From Cytauxzoon felis (lineage: Eukaryota > Apicomplexa > Aconoidasida > Piroplasmida > Theileriidae), in NCBI GenBank assembly GCA_020283715.1, contig JAIQCW010000213.1, positions 1 to 60,807 of the forward strand: a stretch of 60,807 nt of DNA, written 5' to 3'. This document shows, piece by piece, positions 42,179 through 52,253 of this stretch. The stretch's first letter is position 1; each line of letters begins with the position of its first letter. The notes beneath the pieces were generated by a model. The model did not search any database, was not told where the DNA came from, and saw only the letters and a list, made by a program, of their open reading frames with translations. Both the position numbers and the translations under genes were made by a program.

Positions 42179-44227
42179 ATGTATATTTTTCCACTCATCA
42201 TCATCGCATTGTGTGAATACACATCTATAGCAGGTTGTTGTGGAGGTGACAACGGAGAGGCCATAGATTTAGATATCAATACTAGAGAATCTACAGATAG
42301 AGTTAATGTAACTAAGAAAGAAGATGGTAACATGGTAATATATAAGATTGAACCAAAGAGTGGGTACAAAATCGGTAAATTTGTTAATGGTGGCGAGGTG
42401 ATATATGAACCAAAGCACCCCGACATTTTTAAATATCTAAAGGCTAGATGCCCTAAAGGTAGTCCTGAAATTTTTATAGTAACATTATATTATTCACCTT
42501 GTCGCTGTATTGGTCCATTTGGACTTAATTATTACATCTTCTCAGATAAATGGAGGATGATGACTAATGGCTTTCATGAATTTATTTATGGTAAACTCAA
42601 GGAGGGAAATGAAATTAATAGGGAAACTGTGATACAGGAGTATATATCATATATAGAGGGTAAAAAAAGGAATGTTGATATTGATATTGATTCCAAGAAA
42701 TCTACGCCTGATGTTAAAAAGACTAATACAAATGAACTTGGAATAGATGTATGCTTGTATGAAACTAATTCTAATGCATTAATTTCTTCTATTAATTCTG
42801 GATCTTCTGTCATTTGGAAAAAGGAGGAGGGTGTGTATGGTTGTTACAGATTTAAAGTTTATAAAATAGGAGATGCTCCATGGGTTTTAATGGCGACTAT
42901 AAGGGAAATATCAGGTTATAAAGACTTGCATTTCGCCAAGAGAGGTGATGAAATTATTCCAATTGAAAAGGATGAATTTGACACTATTATGAATGATGTT
43001 GTTGGTAAATCGGAGATGAAATTAGAACTTGCTAAGAAGAAGATGAAGATTGACATTTCAAAGAAGAAGCCTAATGTATCTGGAGTTACTAAGGAGGATG
43101 GTAAAGAAGAGGGTGTAGATATACGTACCTTTACGGTGGATGATAAGACTGTAATTGGTAAAGTTTATTATAAAAAGAATCTATTATGGGAAAGGAAAGG
43201 GACTATTTATGGTTGTTATAAGATTAAGATGTATTATTTGAATGAGAAACCTGAGTTGTTTGTTTTAAGTATAAAAGATCCTGGAGAGATGACATTTTTA
43301 TACTATAAAAAGGACGAAGACAAGTTTATATCAGTTGAAAAGGATGTATTTGATGAAAGATTGGATGAATTGATTGAAACTATGAAATCTAAAGAAGATG
43401 ATTTAGTTGAAGTGACTGTTCAAAAGAAAGATGATAGTCAGGATGAAAATGTACAAGAAGAGGAAGAGGGAGAGGAAGAAGATATGGCATCGCCTGAAAT
43501 TTTAGATGATGTATATCGTTTTGAATTAGTTGGTGATATCCATGGTACTACAGTTGTTGAATATACTCCATCTATGGATACTGAAATGGTACAAATTACT
43601 GGGAATTATGAAGAGGAGGAAGAAGAAGAAGAAGAAGAGACCTCGAATGTAGTTAATGGACCCCAAGTGGAATCTGAAGCCGATCTCGGGGAGGCTGAAG
43701 GGAGCAAAAGAGAAGAGGAAAGAAAGAGGAGTGAGAGAATAGAAAGGGTACGGAAAATTATCCACGAAAGAGTAACAAATGTACATGAAGAATCACCGGA
43801 AGAATCATTTGTTGAGGTGAAATCATTACTTGAGGAAATTAAAAGGAGGCGTGAGGCACTAGGTAGATATAAGACAGATGACTATTTCGAAAGTTTCAAA
43901 CCAATTGTCATTGATATTTATGGTGAAGTTGATGAAGGATTGGATATTGAAGAGCATGAAGTATCTGTAACAACAATACGTTTATTTACACCAAAAGATG
44001 GATATGTACTCGATTCCATCTATGATTCACAACTTAATGAAATGTTATGGAAGAGATATAGGAATCCTAAATATGGTATAGTTGCATTTGTCACTGTAGA
44101 TGATAAAATTTTCATCGTATTATTTGTAATTGATATCAATCCTCAAAAGTCTGAGATTATATATTTCAATCATTCATCAAATGGATGGGAAGAATACAAA
44201 AGAGAATCATTTAATAAATACTCTTGA
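42179..44227 (+). CDS. Secreted FAINT (DUF529)-like repeat protein
   Basis: 682 residues with an N-terminal signal peptide (MYIFPLIIIALCEYTSIAG) and no further membrane helix. At least three related beta-type units are seen: residues about 190-270 (VIWKKEEGVYGCYRFKVYKI), 310-395 (LLWERKGTIYGCYKIKMYYL) and 585-675 (LWKRYRNPKYGIVAFVT). Acidic linkers separate them. FAINT proteins are a hallmark of piroplasms and many are exported to the host cell; the role of this one is unknown. A decayed module B lies in the linker near residues 490-510 (VNGPQVESEADLGEAEGS). No repeat bracket surrounds the gene. Confidence 0.65.
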   Translation: MYIFPLIIIALCEYTSIAGCCGGDNGEAIDLDINTRESTDRVNVTKKEDGNMVIYKIEPKSGYKIGKFVNGGEVIYEPKHPDIFKYLKARCPKGSPEIFIVTLYYSPCRCIGPFGLNYYIFSDKWRMMTNGFHEFIYGKLKEGNEINRETVIQEYISYIEGKKRNVDIDIDSKKSTPDVKKTNTNELGIDVCLYETNSNALISSINSGSSVIWKKEEGVYGCYRFKVYKIGDAPWVLMATIREISGYKDLHFAKRGDEIIPIEKDEFDTIMNDVVGKSEMKLELAKKKMKIDISKKKPNVSGVTKEDGKEEGVDIRTFTVDDKTVIGKVYYKKNLLWERKGTIYGCYKIKMYYLNEKPELFVLSIKDPGEMTFLYYKKDEDKFISVEKDVFDERLDELIETMKSKEDDLVEVTVQKKDDSQDENVQEEEEGEEEDMASPEILDDVYRFELVGDIHGTTVVEYTPSMDTEMVQITGNYEEEEEEEEEETSNVVNGPQVESEADLGEAEGSKREEERKRSERIERVRKIIHERVTNVHEESPEESFVEVKSLLEEIKRRREALGRYKTDDYFESFKPIVIDIYGEVDEGLDIEEHEVSVTTIRLFTPKDGYVLDSIYDSQLNEMLWKRYRNPKYGIVAFVTVDDKIFIVLFVIDINPQKSEIIYFNHSSNGWEEYKRESFNKYS

Positions 44228-44434
44228 AATATTTAAAATACATTTTTAATGGATTATCTCCATCAACATATTGTAACCTGTAACTCTGTAATGCCAAATA
44301 TATAAAATTTAATATAAATTAATGCAGATTATCATTTATAACTCATATTAATATTTTAATTTATCTCGTTTAATCTATCTTTTATACAATAAATATATTA
44401 CATGTCGTTTGTTACATTGTTTTATACACAACTG
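44228..44434. other. Intergenic, AT-rich
   Basis: 3' region of the FAINT-like gene; no feature recognised. Confidence 0.4.
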
Positions 44435-44570
44435 AGGTCAAATACAACTCTACCTTCCACTGCCGTGGTGCCTTCTCTATTTAGTTGTCCCTACGCCTAC
44501 AATTTGTCGGCTACGGGTTCTCCACTTGAGGTCTCCACCTGAGGTCCAATCACTAATAACATACTAATTA
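44435..44570 (-). repeat. Modular repeat, B module (minus), left bracket of family member 2
   Basis: CCACTGCCGTGGTGCC, diverged reverse-complemented B to GGCTACGGG, CCACTTGAGGTC, CCACCTGAGGTCCAATCAC. The duplicated leader follows directly. Confidence 0.85.
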
Positions 44571-44574
44571 ATTT

Positions 44575-44905
44575 AAATATATTTATTCTAATATATGTAT
44601 AATACTATTTACAATTGAAGTATAATATTATAATAATTTTATTAAAGTATATATAGTTAGTATTATTATATCTATTACTATCTTATATAGTTACTATAGT
44701 AACTTCAATTCATGTTAGTAGTTATATAGTATATATATTATAATTATTATTTGTATTAATACTTGTATACCTTCATATAACTATACATCATCCTTCAATT
44801 GTATTGTTATGTGAGTATATATTGTATTCAAAGAGATATCTTCAATAGACATTATTAATATAGTGTAAATGGTGTTTATTATCCCGACAAATATAGGGTT
44901 TTGTA
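44575..44905 (+). promoter_or_regulatory. Duplicated AT-rich leader upstream of family member 2
   Basis: About 330 bp matching 58785-59120 along its length, with shared strings such as TCTATTACTATCTTATA, CATGTTAGTAGTTATATA, CATCCTTCAATTGTATT and GTGTAAATGGTGTTT. The second copy has no gene after it. Conservation of a non-coding stretch next to a multigene-family member suggests a family promoter/5' UTR. The ATG in GTAAATGGTG opens a short hydrophobic reading (MVFIIPTNIGFCSVF) that may be the signal peptide if joined by splicing or a frameshift. Confidence 0.6.
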
Positions 44906-45619
44906 GTGTTTTTGCCATTAGGATTTATAGTATATTATAAGAGAGGGAATAAGTGGCAAGATATTTCAGAAAGTATAAATTTAGGTCCCGAGGAAACTGG
45001 AGTTTCTGGCCAACTTGAAACTCAATTTAATACACTCATCACCCAATACGAGGTTAAACTTGAGCGTGATGGTAATTACAAAGCGCGTCCTGAGACTGGT
45101 TCAGGTGGTCAAATTAGTGTTTCAGATGTAACTGATGCTGATCAACCTCCTACATATAAAGGTTTCAAACATGATCTTGGATCTGGAGGTAATAAACAGA
45201 TCAATCGAATGACTATACATGGCCAGATAGTAGATATCTCTGAGTTACGAAATGGTCAAACTATTTCTAATAAACAATTCGTATACGTATACTTTCATAA
45301 TGATGATTCAAAATATGAAAAGCCATTATTGATATGTTTGCAAGACAATTCTGGTAATACTAACACATGGTATAAACGTGAGAATGATACCCGAAATCCT
45401 GGTGGATATAGATGGAACAAAGACACTACAAATTTTAATGATAAAAATCCAGAAAATATCGACAATGGATTTGCAGATGAACTGAAAAAAATTAAAGATG
45501 CACTTAATCCTGAAGGTGGTACTCCAGATACAGGTTATCTTCCATTAAATTCAGTTGAAATTTCAACATCATTAATCACCTGGAAGCGATCTACGGGAGC
45601 TGGAAGGGGAACTAAATAG
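44870..45619 (+). CDS. Lineage-specific family gene, member 2, 3'-truncated by a repeat
   Basis: Main frame from about 44906 reads VFLPLGFIVYYKRGNKWQD, a hydrophilic part, then the family domain QFVYVYFHNDD, KPLLICLQDNS, TWYKREND and GYRWNKDTT. Without an ATG in this frame, the start is probably the ATG at 44870-44872 in another frame, giving a hydrophobic leader. From about 45582 the reading runs into module B ([12 protein letters not shown]), so the natural C-terminus is lost. Related to member 1 at 33094-34470. Confidence 0.5.
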
Positions 45620-45680
45620 AAGGGCTGTCTGCAAGACGAGAAGAGTTGGATTGGACCTCAAGTGGATGCGAGTGGAGTAT
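45580..45680 (+). repeat. Modular repeat, B module (plus), right bracket of family member 2
   Basis: ACCTGGAAGCGATCTACGGG, GGGGAACTAAATAGAAGGGC, TGTCTGCAAGACG, GAGTTGGATTGGACCTC, AAGTGG. It starts within the open frame of the gene. Confidence 0.88.
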
Positions 45681-45743
45681 AAATAGTGAAATTTGTATGA
45701 TATATTGTATTTAATATAGTATAAAATGAGTAGTATATTAGTG

Positions 45744-48700
45744 TTATTGAAATCGTGTATGTATTTTATGTTTGACATTGTTATTGATATTATTATAGAG
45801 TGTTGGGTATTGTGTATGATAGAGATTGATAAGTTGTTTGATATTATAATCTAATTCTGGATAGGTTGGTGGATAATTGATGATAGTATTGATAACATCA
45901 GATATAAAAGGTGATATAATAGTAGGGTTCGTCAATAAGGATAATGTAATACCATTAATTGCTTGTGCTTTTTCTGGATCATTTTTAGTATTAATTAAAT
46001 GATTACATAAATTAAATATAAATTTATTTAATAATAACCCCATTTTATATGGGAATGTGAGGCATAATCGACCAAGTGTAATACATATATTTTGTTTTAA
46101 CATAATTTCATTATAATTATTATTTAATAAATTAGATAAAATATCAACAATATAAGGTATATATATATCAATATAATGGGGTAATTTTATTGATATTATA
46201 CCAATACACCATATAGAATTATTAGATATTGATATAACCCCATAATTTATAGTATTTAATAATATATTTATAATATAATTATTTAATATATCAATATCAT
46301 TCCATATCATATCACCAATCAATGCTAATGATATCTGTAATACACAATTAATATCCATACTACAACATAATAATAATATACACCTAAAATTTATACTAAC
46401 CATATCATCAATTATCAATACATCATCATATCCACCTGAGGTCCAATCCACATCTGTTCCACTCGCCGTGGTGGCTCTTCCACCTGAGGTAGTCCTGCCG
46501 TCAGCCCTTCTATTTACTTCCCCTTCCAGCTCCCGTAGATCGCTTCCAGGTTCCACTTGAGGTCCAGTACTAACTCCACTTTCCATTCCACTAGGCGTGG
46601 TGCCTTCTCTATTTACCTCACCTCGACTCCCATAGATCGTCTCGGATATTTCGCCACGATCTCCGGGAGTGGCTCTACCCTTCAGGGATAGGTAATTGGA
46701 GGAAGCCTCCACGGCGAGTGGAACAGATGTGGATTGGACCTCAGGTGGAGAGCTGACGGCAGGACGAAGAGAGTTGGATTGGACCTCAGGTGGAGTAGTT
46801 TCATTGATATGATCGTTTAATTTAGGTTCTTTTATGATTGTTGTATTGGTGAGGTAATCTTGTAGTAGTGTCCAGTCATTATGTTTGATCTTGAGGTTAT
46901 GTGTAAGTATTGGTAATTTTATATTATTTGTGATTATTGTTGACAATTCATCTAGGCATGTTTCTATTATATCTATGATTGTATGATCATATTCACATTT
47001 TTTATATTCTATTAATGTTTCTATTATGATTGATGATAATTTATTATATAATATTATTATTATAGTGCTATTATTTAATTTACCCCCTAAACATTTAATT
47101 GTATATGATATACATTCTAATAATGATTTAAATTGTGGTGTATTTGAATTTGTAGTGTTTATTTTATAAAAAACCCCATTAACTAATTGATTGAATTTAT
47201 GATTATTAATTAATGTATGATTAGGTATATTATCTATAAGTGTACTGATAACATCATATAATATAAGATGATTTCTTAATTGATATATATTTAATGCATA
47301 AATTAATACATTTAAAATATCATCTAGAAAAGGTATTAATAAATGACCCCCATTTTCTTCAAATGATGTAAAAGCTGTGCATGCAGATTCTTGTACACGT
47401 TTATTTTTATCTAAAATTTTATCTAATATAGCATTAATAGATAATTTTAAATAATTATTATTTTCTGGATAATATAACCAAATTACAAATCTTGATATAC
47501 ACCAACATGTTATTATCCTTAATAATGGTATTTTATCATTTATTACAATTAATAAATAATCAATTACTTTTGGTAAATGTGGGGATAATAATTTTATACT
47601 ACCTTTACCTATTGCTGATAATGATAATATTGCTGATTCTTTAATCTCCCAATCTAATGATTCTAAATTATTTTGTATCTCCATTAATATTATAGATATT
47701 ACATCATTATCATTACCATATACTATTGATAATACATCTAATAATAATGCACTACCTTTACGTACTGTCCATGTATTACCCCATGTTGTAGTGTTATTAT
47801 CCCCACAATTATTATAATATAAATCTTGATCATCATCTTTAATATTATAATTATCATCTTCTAAATGTGATTTATCCATAGACATATAATCTAATGATGA
47901 ATATTTTGTATTTTTAATTAATATTTTTATTAAATTAGATATATCAATCTTTAATTTATCTATCAATAATAATCTTAATTCTATACTATATACTTCTATA
48001 CCCCTTAATATATATACCCATAAATCTAATACATCTATCTGTATAGTATAATCATAATTATCCCCACAATATGAAATTAATATGGGGAAAATTATATTTG
48101 ATGATTCTAAAATTGTAAATGGATATATATCCCAAATACGATATATAGATTTTATAATAAATTTATATATATAATCATTATTAATATTTAATATAATACC
48201 AAGTATATTCCAATATAATTCAAAATATTCTGTAAATATTATATCATATATTAATTTATTCTCTAATGTTACATATAGCACCCTACAATTATATATAATT
48301 AATGTATTATTCATAGTAGATAATTTGAAAATGTTGGGTAAAAATATATTCTTAATATAATTTATAAAATTATCAGTTAATTTAATTCTATTATTAATTA
48401 AACTATCCTCTAATATAAGAATTAAAGTAGAAATAACATTCTCTAATACAATTTCATCATTATTACAAGTTAAAATACTTAAAAGATAAGATATAGAATC
48501 AGACCAATTATCATAACCTTCTACAATCAATAAAGAAACATATAATGATGAAATCATATTACGAAGCTCAATATCATTACAATAAATCAATTTCATAACA
48601 CCATTCTTAATAATTAATCTCAAATTCTCATCCATCATTAACCATTTCTTAATTATACCCTTCTTCAATAATATTAATGACATCTGACGTACATGATGTG

Positions 48701-48884
48701 ATAATGAACATAAAGATATCTCCAAATAATATACACATGAATCATTTATCATATTATCAAACACATCCAAACTCTCATTAACATATTTCTGTACATCAGT
48801 GTCACCCTTATCCGATATTTCCAACACCTTCAATAATTCTTTATATATCATACCACGATCACCACCTTCTATTATACCCTTCAT
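45744..48884 (-). CDS. Transportin-like karyopherin (importin beta family) with in-frame repeat
   Basis: 1046 residues, single exon. HEAT repeats run throughout. The segment NLESLDWEIKESAILSLSAI, KGSIKLLSPHLPKVIDYLL, LRIITCWCISRFVIW follows transportin-1 closely, as does KNKRVQESACTAFTSFEENG further on. Transportins import PY-NLS cargo such as RNA-binding proteins and are released by Ran-GTP. A modular repeat of about 120 codons interrupts the C-terminal HEAT repeats near residues 695-815. An acidic, Asn/Tyr-rich loop near residues 340-365 may correspond to the H8 loop. Confidence 0.85.
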   Translation of the reverse strand: MKGIIEGGDRGMIYKELLKVLEISDKGDTDVQKYVNESLDVFDNMINDSCVYYLEISLCSLSHHVRQMSLILLKKGIIKKWLMMDENLRLIIKNGVMKLIYCNDIELRNMISSLYVSLLIVEGYDNWSDSISYLLSILTCNNDEIVLENVISTLILILEDSLINNRIKLTDNFINYIKNIFLPNIFKLSTMNNTLIIYNCRVLYVTLENKLIYDIIFTEYFELYWNILGIILNINNDYIYKFIIKSIYRIWDIYPFTILESSNIIFPILISYCGDNYDYTIQIDVLDLWVYILRGIEVYSIELRLLLIDKLKIDISNLIKILIKNTKYSSLDYMSMDKSHLEDDNYNIKDDDQDLYYNNCGDNNTTTWGNTWTVRKGSALLLDVLSIVYGNDNDVISIILMEIQNNLESLDWEIKESAILSLSAIGKGSIKLLSPHLPKVIDYLLIVINDKIPLLRIITCWCISRFVIWLYYPENNNYLKLSINAILDKILDKNKRVQESACTAFTSFEENGGHLLIPFLDDILNVLIYALNIYQLRNHLILYDVISTLIDNIPNHTLINNHKFNQLVNGVFYKINTTNSNTPQFKSLLECISYTIKCLGGKLNNSTIIIILYNKLSSIIIETLIEYKKCEYDHTIIDIIETCLDELSTIITNNIKLPILTHNLKIKHNDWTLLQDYLTNTTIIKEPKLNDHINETTPPEVQSNSLRPAVSSPPEVQSTSVPLAVEASSNYLSLKGRATPGDRGEISETIYGSRGEVNREGTTPSGMESGVSTGPQVEPGSDLRELEGEVNRRADGRTTSGGRATTASGTDVDWTSGGYDDVLIIDDMVSINFRCILLLCCSMDINCVLQISLALIGDMIWNDIDILNNYIINILLNTINYGVISISNNSIWCIGIISIKLPHYIDIYIPYIVDILSNLLNNNYNEIMLKQNICITLGRLCLTFPYKMGLLLNKFIFNLCNHLINTKNDPEKAQAINGITLSLLTNPTIISPFISDVINTIINYPPTYPELDYNIKQLINLYHTQYPTLYNNINNNVKHKIHTRFQ
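46430..46800 (-). repeat. In-frame modular repeat in transportin exon
   Basis: Coding reading: [40 protein letters not shown], spacer [59 protein letters not shown]. The most complete copy in the window, with both edges made of the inverted word pair CCACCTGAGGT/ACCTCAGGTGG. Confidence 0.95.
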
Positions 48885-49194
48885 TTTTATATTACAATTC
48901 TACATTCTACAAATATTAATATACATCATAACATAATATACTAGGCCAGAATACCCATTGTCTACCAGGTAATAAATCCCATCGACTCATGGGGAGCTCA
49001 GGAGAAGATAGTGATATTATAAGATGTTCAAATATAAATGGAATTAATTATAAATTTCATATTATTCATTCATTGATATTATACCATAAATATGAAATTT
49101 ATAATTAATTCCTCATTAACTTCCTTGTTTATCCTCACGGGTGCTACCTCACTATATAGTCTGAGGTATAGACCTAACGCACCCTTAAATTGAA
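48885..49194. other. Intergenic with a perfect inverted repeat
   Basis: Presumed transportin promoter plus the 24-bp inverted repeat listed separately. Nothing else recognised. Confidence 0.4.
49040..49112. repeat. Perfect 24-bp inverted repeat with 25-bp loop
   Basis: Arms at 49040-49063 (begins GGAATTAATTATAAATTTC) and 49089-49112 are exact reverse complements. It would form a long AT-rich hairpin. Not made of the modular-repeat vocabulary. Confidence 0.9.
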
Positions 49195-49515
49195 GTTATC
49201 CTACAGCTAGTTCTATATCTGAGGTTAGTCCTGCAGATAGCTCTCCACTCGAGGTTCATCTTTTCCATTGCATGGAGCTTCTCTATTTAGTTCCCCCTTC
49301 GCTTCCCAGAGATCAGCTACGGGTTCCACTTGAGGTCCAGTGACTATACTTCGGCCACGATCTCTGGGAGTGGCTTTACCGTTTACGGGGAGGTAATTAG
49401 AAGAGCTGTCTGCAAGACTAACCTCAGGTGGAGAGCTGTCTGCAAGACGACCTACGGTGGCATGGCGACTGGAACAGTGGTTGTAACCTCAGGTGGAAAG
49501 CTGACGATAGGACCA
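49195..49515 (-). repeat. Modular repeat A-B block, minus, upstream of small membrane gene
   Basis: Minus strand: ACCTCAGGT words, CTTGCAGACAGC, module A (NYLPVNGKATPRDRG), spacer RSIVTG, module B (VADLWEAKGEL type), CCATGCAATGGAA. 49516-49742 is AT-rich and presumably the promoter of the next gene. Confidence 0.88.
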
Positions 49516-49742
49516 ATTATATACATCTGTATTCCATCTTCAAATAGTTCTTCTATTAAATTCTACCGGAAATTCCATGAGATCGTTCCCGTCTATTAAG
49601 TGCGGGTCGAATGGCATACGAGACGAGGTGCGTAATCTGTACCTAGATTCCAGGTATTGATGGAACTTTGGATTGTATAAAATATAATTAATTCAATTCT
49701 TTACTAATATGTAGTTATCACTGTAATTTTTAATTTAACGCC

Positions 49743-50108
49743 ATGGTTTCTATAAATAGTAAAGTTAGTCAAGCTACTGTGGATACCGCGGCTGATGGTA
49801 GTCCTGTATGCCCAAATGCTAGTGCTCCTTCATATGCTGAATATATTCGCGATAAAAATGTTGTACGGCTACATGATGTTGAGAATGGCAAGTTTGTAGA
49901 AAAGAACGTCAAACACATCTCAGTTAATGCTGGAGACACTAAACCCAAAACTGAAGTCTCATCTAAGACTAAGAGTGAAGATAAATCTAAAGCATTAAAA
50001 TGTATAGTTGCAATGGTTATAATACTCGGTATATTGATATCTGTGATTGTGGTTGGGTTATACTTTAAGAAAACGGATAGGATCAGCGATAAATTACGCA
50101 AGGCATAA
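49743..50108 (+). CDS. Small single-pass membrane protein
   Basis: 121 residues with ATG. A soluble N-terminus (APSYAEYIRDKNVVRLHDVE, rich in Lys and Ser later) is followed by one strong helix ALKCIVAMVIILGILISVIV and a short basic tail YFKKTDRISDKLRKA. No signal peptide, so N-in tail-anchored or type II topology is likely. Family not recognised. Confidence 0.55.
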   Translation: MVSINSKVSQATVDTAADGSPVCPNASAPSYAEYIRDKNVVRLHDVENGKFVEKNVKHISVNAGDTKPKTEVSSKTKSEDKSKALKCIVAMVIILGILISVIVVGLYFKKTDRISDKLRKA

Positions 50109-50383
50109 ATGATACTAATATTTGTACCATAGATACAATAGAAGACTGAAGATATACGAATGTGTATCAATTTTAATGACGGATCATAAAAAAAATTCAA
50201 AAATTACAGAAACCACCTCTAAATTTAATTTTTTTAAATTTAATTTATTTGAATTTATATATATTTAAAATTATTTACAACTCCCATCTCTATAGATTTA
50301 AACGTCACCCTGCACGACACCCACTAATTTGTCTAATATGACAAGTGTTATAAATTTATCTTTACTCAAAATTTGATAAAAAA

Positions 50384-51266
50384 ATGGTGACTCAAGTAAA
50401 TTCAACTGAAGGTAAATTTAAATTAAATCGGATTTATTATTTTTTTAAATTATAGAATTTGATAAAGCATTATCCAGTAACAGTTTAGTCGTTGTAGACT
50501 TCTTTGCTACATGGTGCGGTATGTTTATATGTTTAAAATCTATATTTATATAGGTCCATGTGTAAATTTTGCACCAAAATTCGATGAATTATCCAAAGAA
50601 TATCCAAATTTAAAATTTCTCAAAGTTGATGTTGATGGTGTACCAGAATTGCAATCTAAATTTGGCATCACTAGTATTCCATCATTCAAAGTATTCAAAG
50701 ATGGTAACTTAGTTGGCGAAGTTGTCGGTGCCAATGAAGCCAACCTCAGGTAAGATCCACCAACCATCAAACATATTATAAACGTACCATTGTCTACTCA
50801 CCTGAGGTTATAAGCACTGTTTCCACTGCCGTGGCGGCCTCTTCTATTTACTTCCCCTCGGATTCCCGTAGATCATCCTCGGTATAATGTCTACCCGGAA
50901 GAACGTAAATATGTCAACCCCTAAGAACAGGAATTCTACCCGGAAGAACATACCTCCACCTGATGTTACAACCTTATCTTCCACTTGGCGTGGAGGCCTC
51001 TTCCAATTACCTCCCCGTAAACGGTAAAGCCACTCCCGGAGATCGTGGCGAAGGTAGAAGTGTAGATGGAATGAAGAGTAGTACTGGACCTCAAGTGGAA
51101 CCCGTAGCTGATCTCAGGGAAGCGGAGGGACAACTAAATAGAGAAGGCCACCACGGCTAGTGGAAGATAAGGTTGTAACATCAGGTGGAGTGTAAGAGTG
51201 GTTATTTAATAAATTATAAATGATATTAAAAAATATTATAGGAATGCGATAGAGAAGTATGTTTGA
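50384..51266 (+). CDS. TRX: Thioredoxin, four exons
   Basis: Exons 50384-50411, 50456-50518, 50554-50749 and 51242-51266 give 103 residues, the classical cytosolic thioredoxin length. The active site WCGPC is created across intron 2 (VVVDFFATWCG then PC), followed by FLKVDVDGVPELQSKFGI, the cis-Pro loop TSIPSFKVFKDG and the end GANEANLRNAIEKYV. It reduces protein disulphides using thioredoxin reductase. Introns 1 and 2 are 44 and 35 nt; intron 3 is 492 nt because of a modular repeat block, leaving a final coding exon of 25 nt. Confidence 0.96.
50795..51195. repeat. Composite modular repeat in thioredoxin intron 3
   Basis: Left: reverse-complemented divergent B (EDDLRESEG type). Middle: minisatellite units (CTACCCGGAAGAACGT, CCCTAAGAACAGGAATTC). 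Then module A plus (NYLPVNGKATPGDRG), spacer EGRSVDGMKSSTG, module B plus ([18 protein letters not shown]). The spacer-B part is almost identical to 56897-56985. Confidence 0.92.
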
Positions 51267-51364
51267 TGAGATGGTGAGATGTATAAAATAAATTTACAGA
51301 GCATTGGCATGAGTATCATTTGAATATATAATAGTTGTATGTATGGAATAATTTTTTTATATAG

Positions 51365-52101
51365 TTATTGTATATGCCGTTGTATATCTTTAATAGCGTC
51401 ATCTAATGTTTTGTTTCCAATAGATAATACTTTATCTCTTGATTTATGTCCATGGATCAATGAAACATCGCGCTTCTTTAATGAAACTGAAATGTTATCA
51501 TCTCATTATAACAAGTATAACTCACAAACTTTAGATATAAAATCTATCAACGCGTCATTACATTCACCATCCCTAGGAGGAGCCGAAACTTGAACTGATA
51601 ACACATCATCCAATACTATTATATACATGTATAATCCAATGAAAAATTCAAAGAAACATTGTCACCTGAGGTCCAATCCAACTCTCTTCGTCTTGCAGAC
51701 AGCTCTCCATCTGAGGTCGTTCCACTAGCCGTGGTGCCTCTTCTATATACTTCCCCTTCGCTTCCCTGAGATCAGCTGCGGGTATTCCACTCGAGGTTAC
51801 ATCCTCATTATCATCGCCACGATCTCTGGGAGTGGCATCACCCTTTAGGGATAGGTAATTGGAAGAGGCGCCACGCCTAGTGGAAGACCTCAGATGGAGA
51901 GCTGTCTGCAAGACGAAGAGAGTTGGATATTTACCTAGACCTAACGGTCGTCGGATTGGACCTCGAGTGGAGTATAGAATGTTTCTTTATAATTTTGAGT
52001 GTATGAATTAAGATACCTTCTACGATTTGTGTGAATTTTGCGTTTGGTTTAACATTGATATTTAATAGGATATTATTTCCTGCTATTTTTAGGCACTTCA
52101 T
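51365..52101 (-). CDS. DUF167 (UPF0235/YggU) family protein, three exons
   Basis: Exons 52017-52101, 51526-51615 and 51365-51486 give 98 residues, the family size. [17 protein letters not shown], then [20 protein letters not shown], then [16 protein letters not shown] match the DUF167 pattern (vkPnAk, ApPxdGxAN, GxxSRxK). Molecular function is not established for the family. Intron 1 (51616-52016, 401 nt) is mostly a modular repeat; intron 2 is 39 nt with donor GTGAGT. Confidence 0.82.
51655..51975 (-). repeat. Modular repeat A-B block in DUF167 intron
   Basis: Minus strand: [27 protein letters not shown], spacer [26 protein letters not shown], then ACCTCAGATGG, CTGTCTGCAAGACG. Sense to the gene. 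Confidence 0.9.
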
Positions 52102-52253
52102 TTATTATAATGGATATCTGGACATATGTGTGGAGTGACGAACATGTCTAGAATCTGAGTGTTGAAGATATATAAATTTATATATTAAATTTTAAATGTT
52201 ATATTTTAATTAATTTACATTATCGAGTGATGATTGAGGATATTTTATAAAAT

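Noticed and set aside
46430..46800. Exonic repeats as introner-type introns
   Set aside because: Donor-like and acceptor-like edge words have incompatible phases in all coding copies, and the frames are open throughout; kept as a finding to test rather than as a call.
49590..49650. tRNA-like T-arm (GCGGGTCGAATGGC)
   Set aside because: No matching acceptor stem, D-arm or anticodon arm could be found around it.
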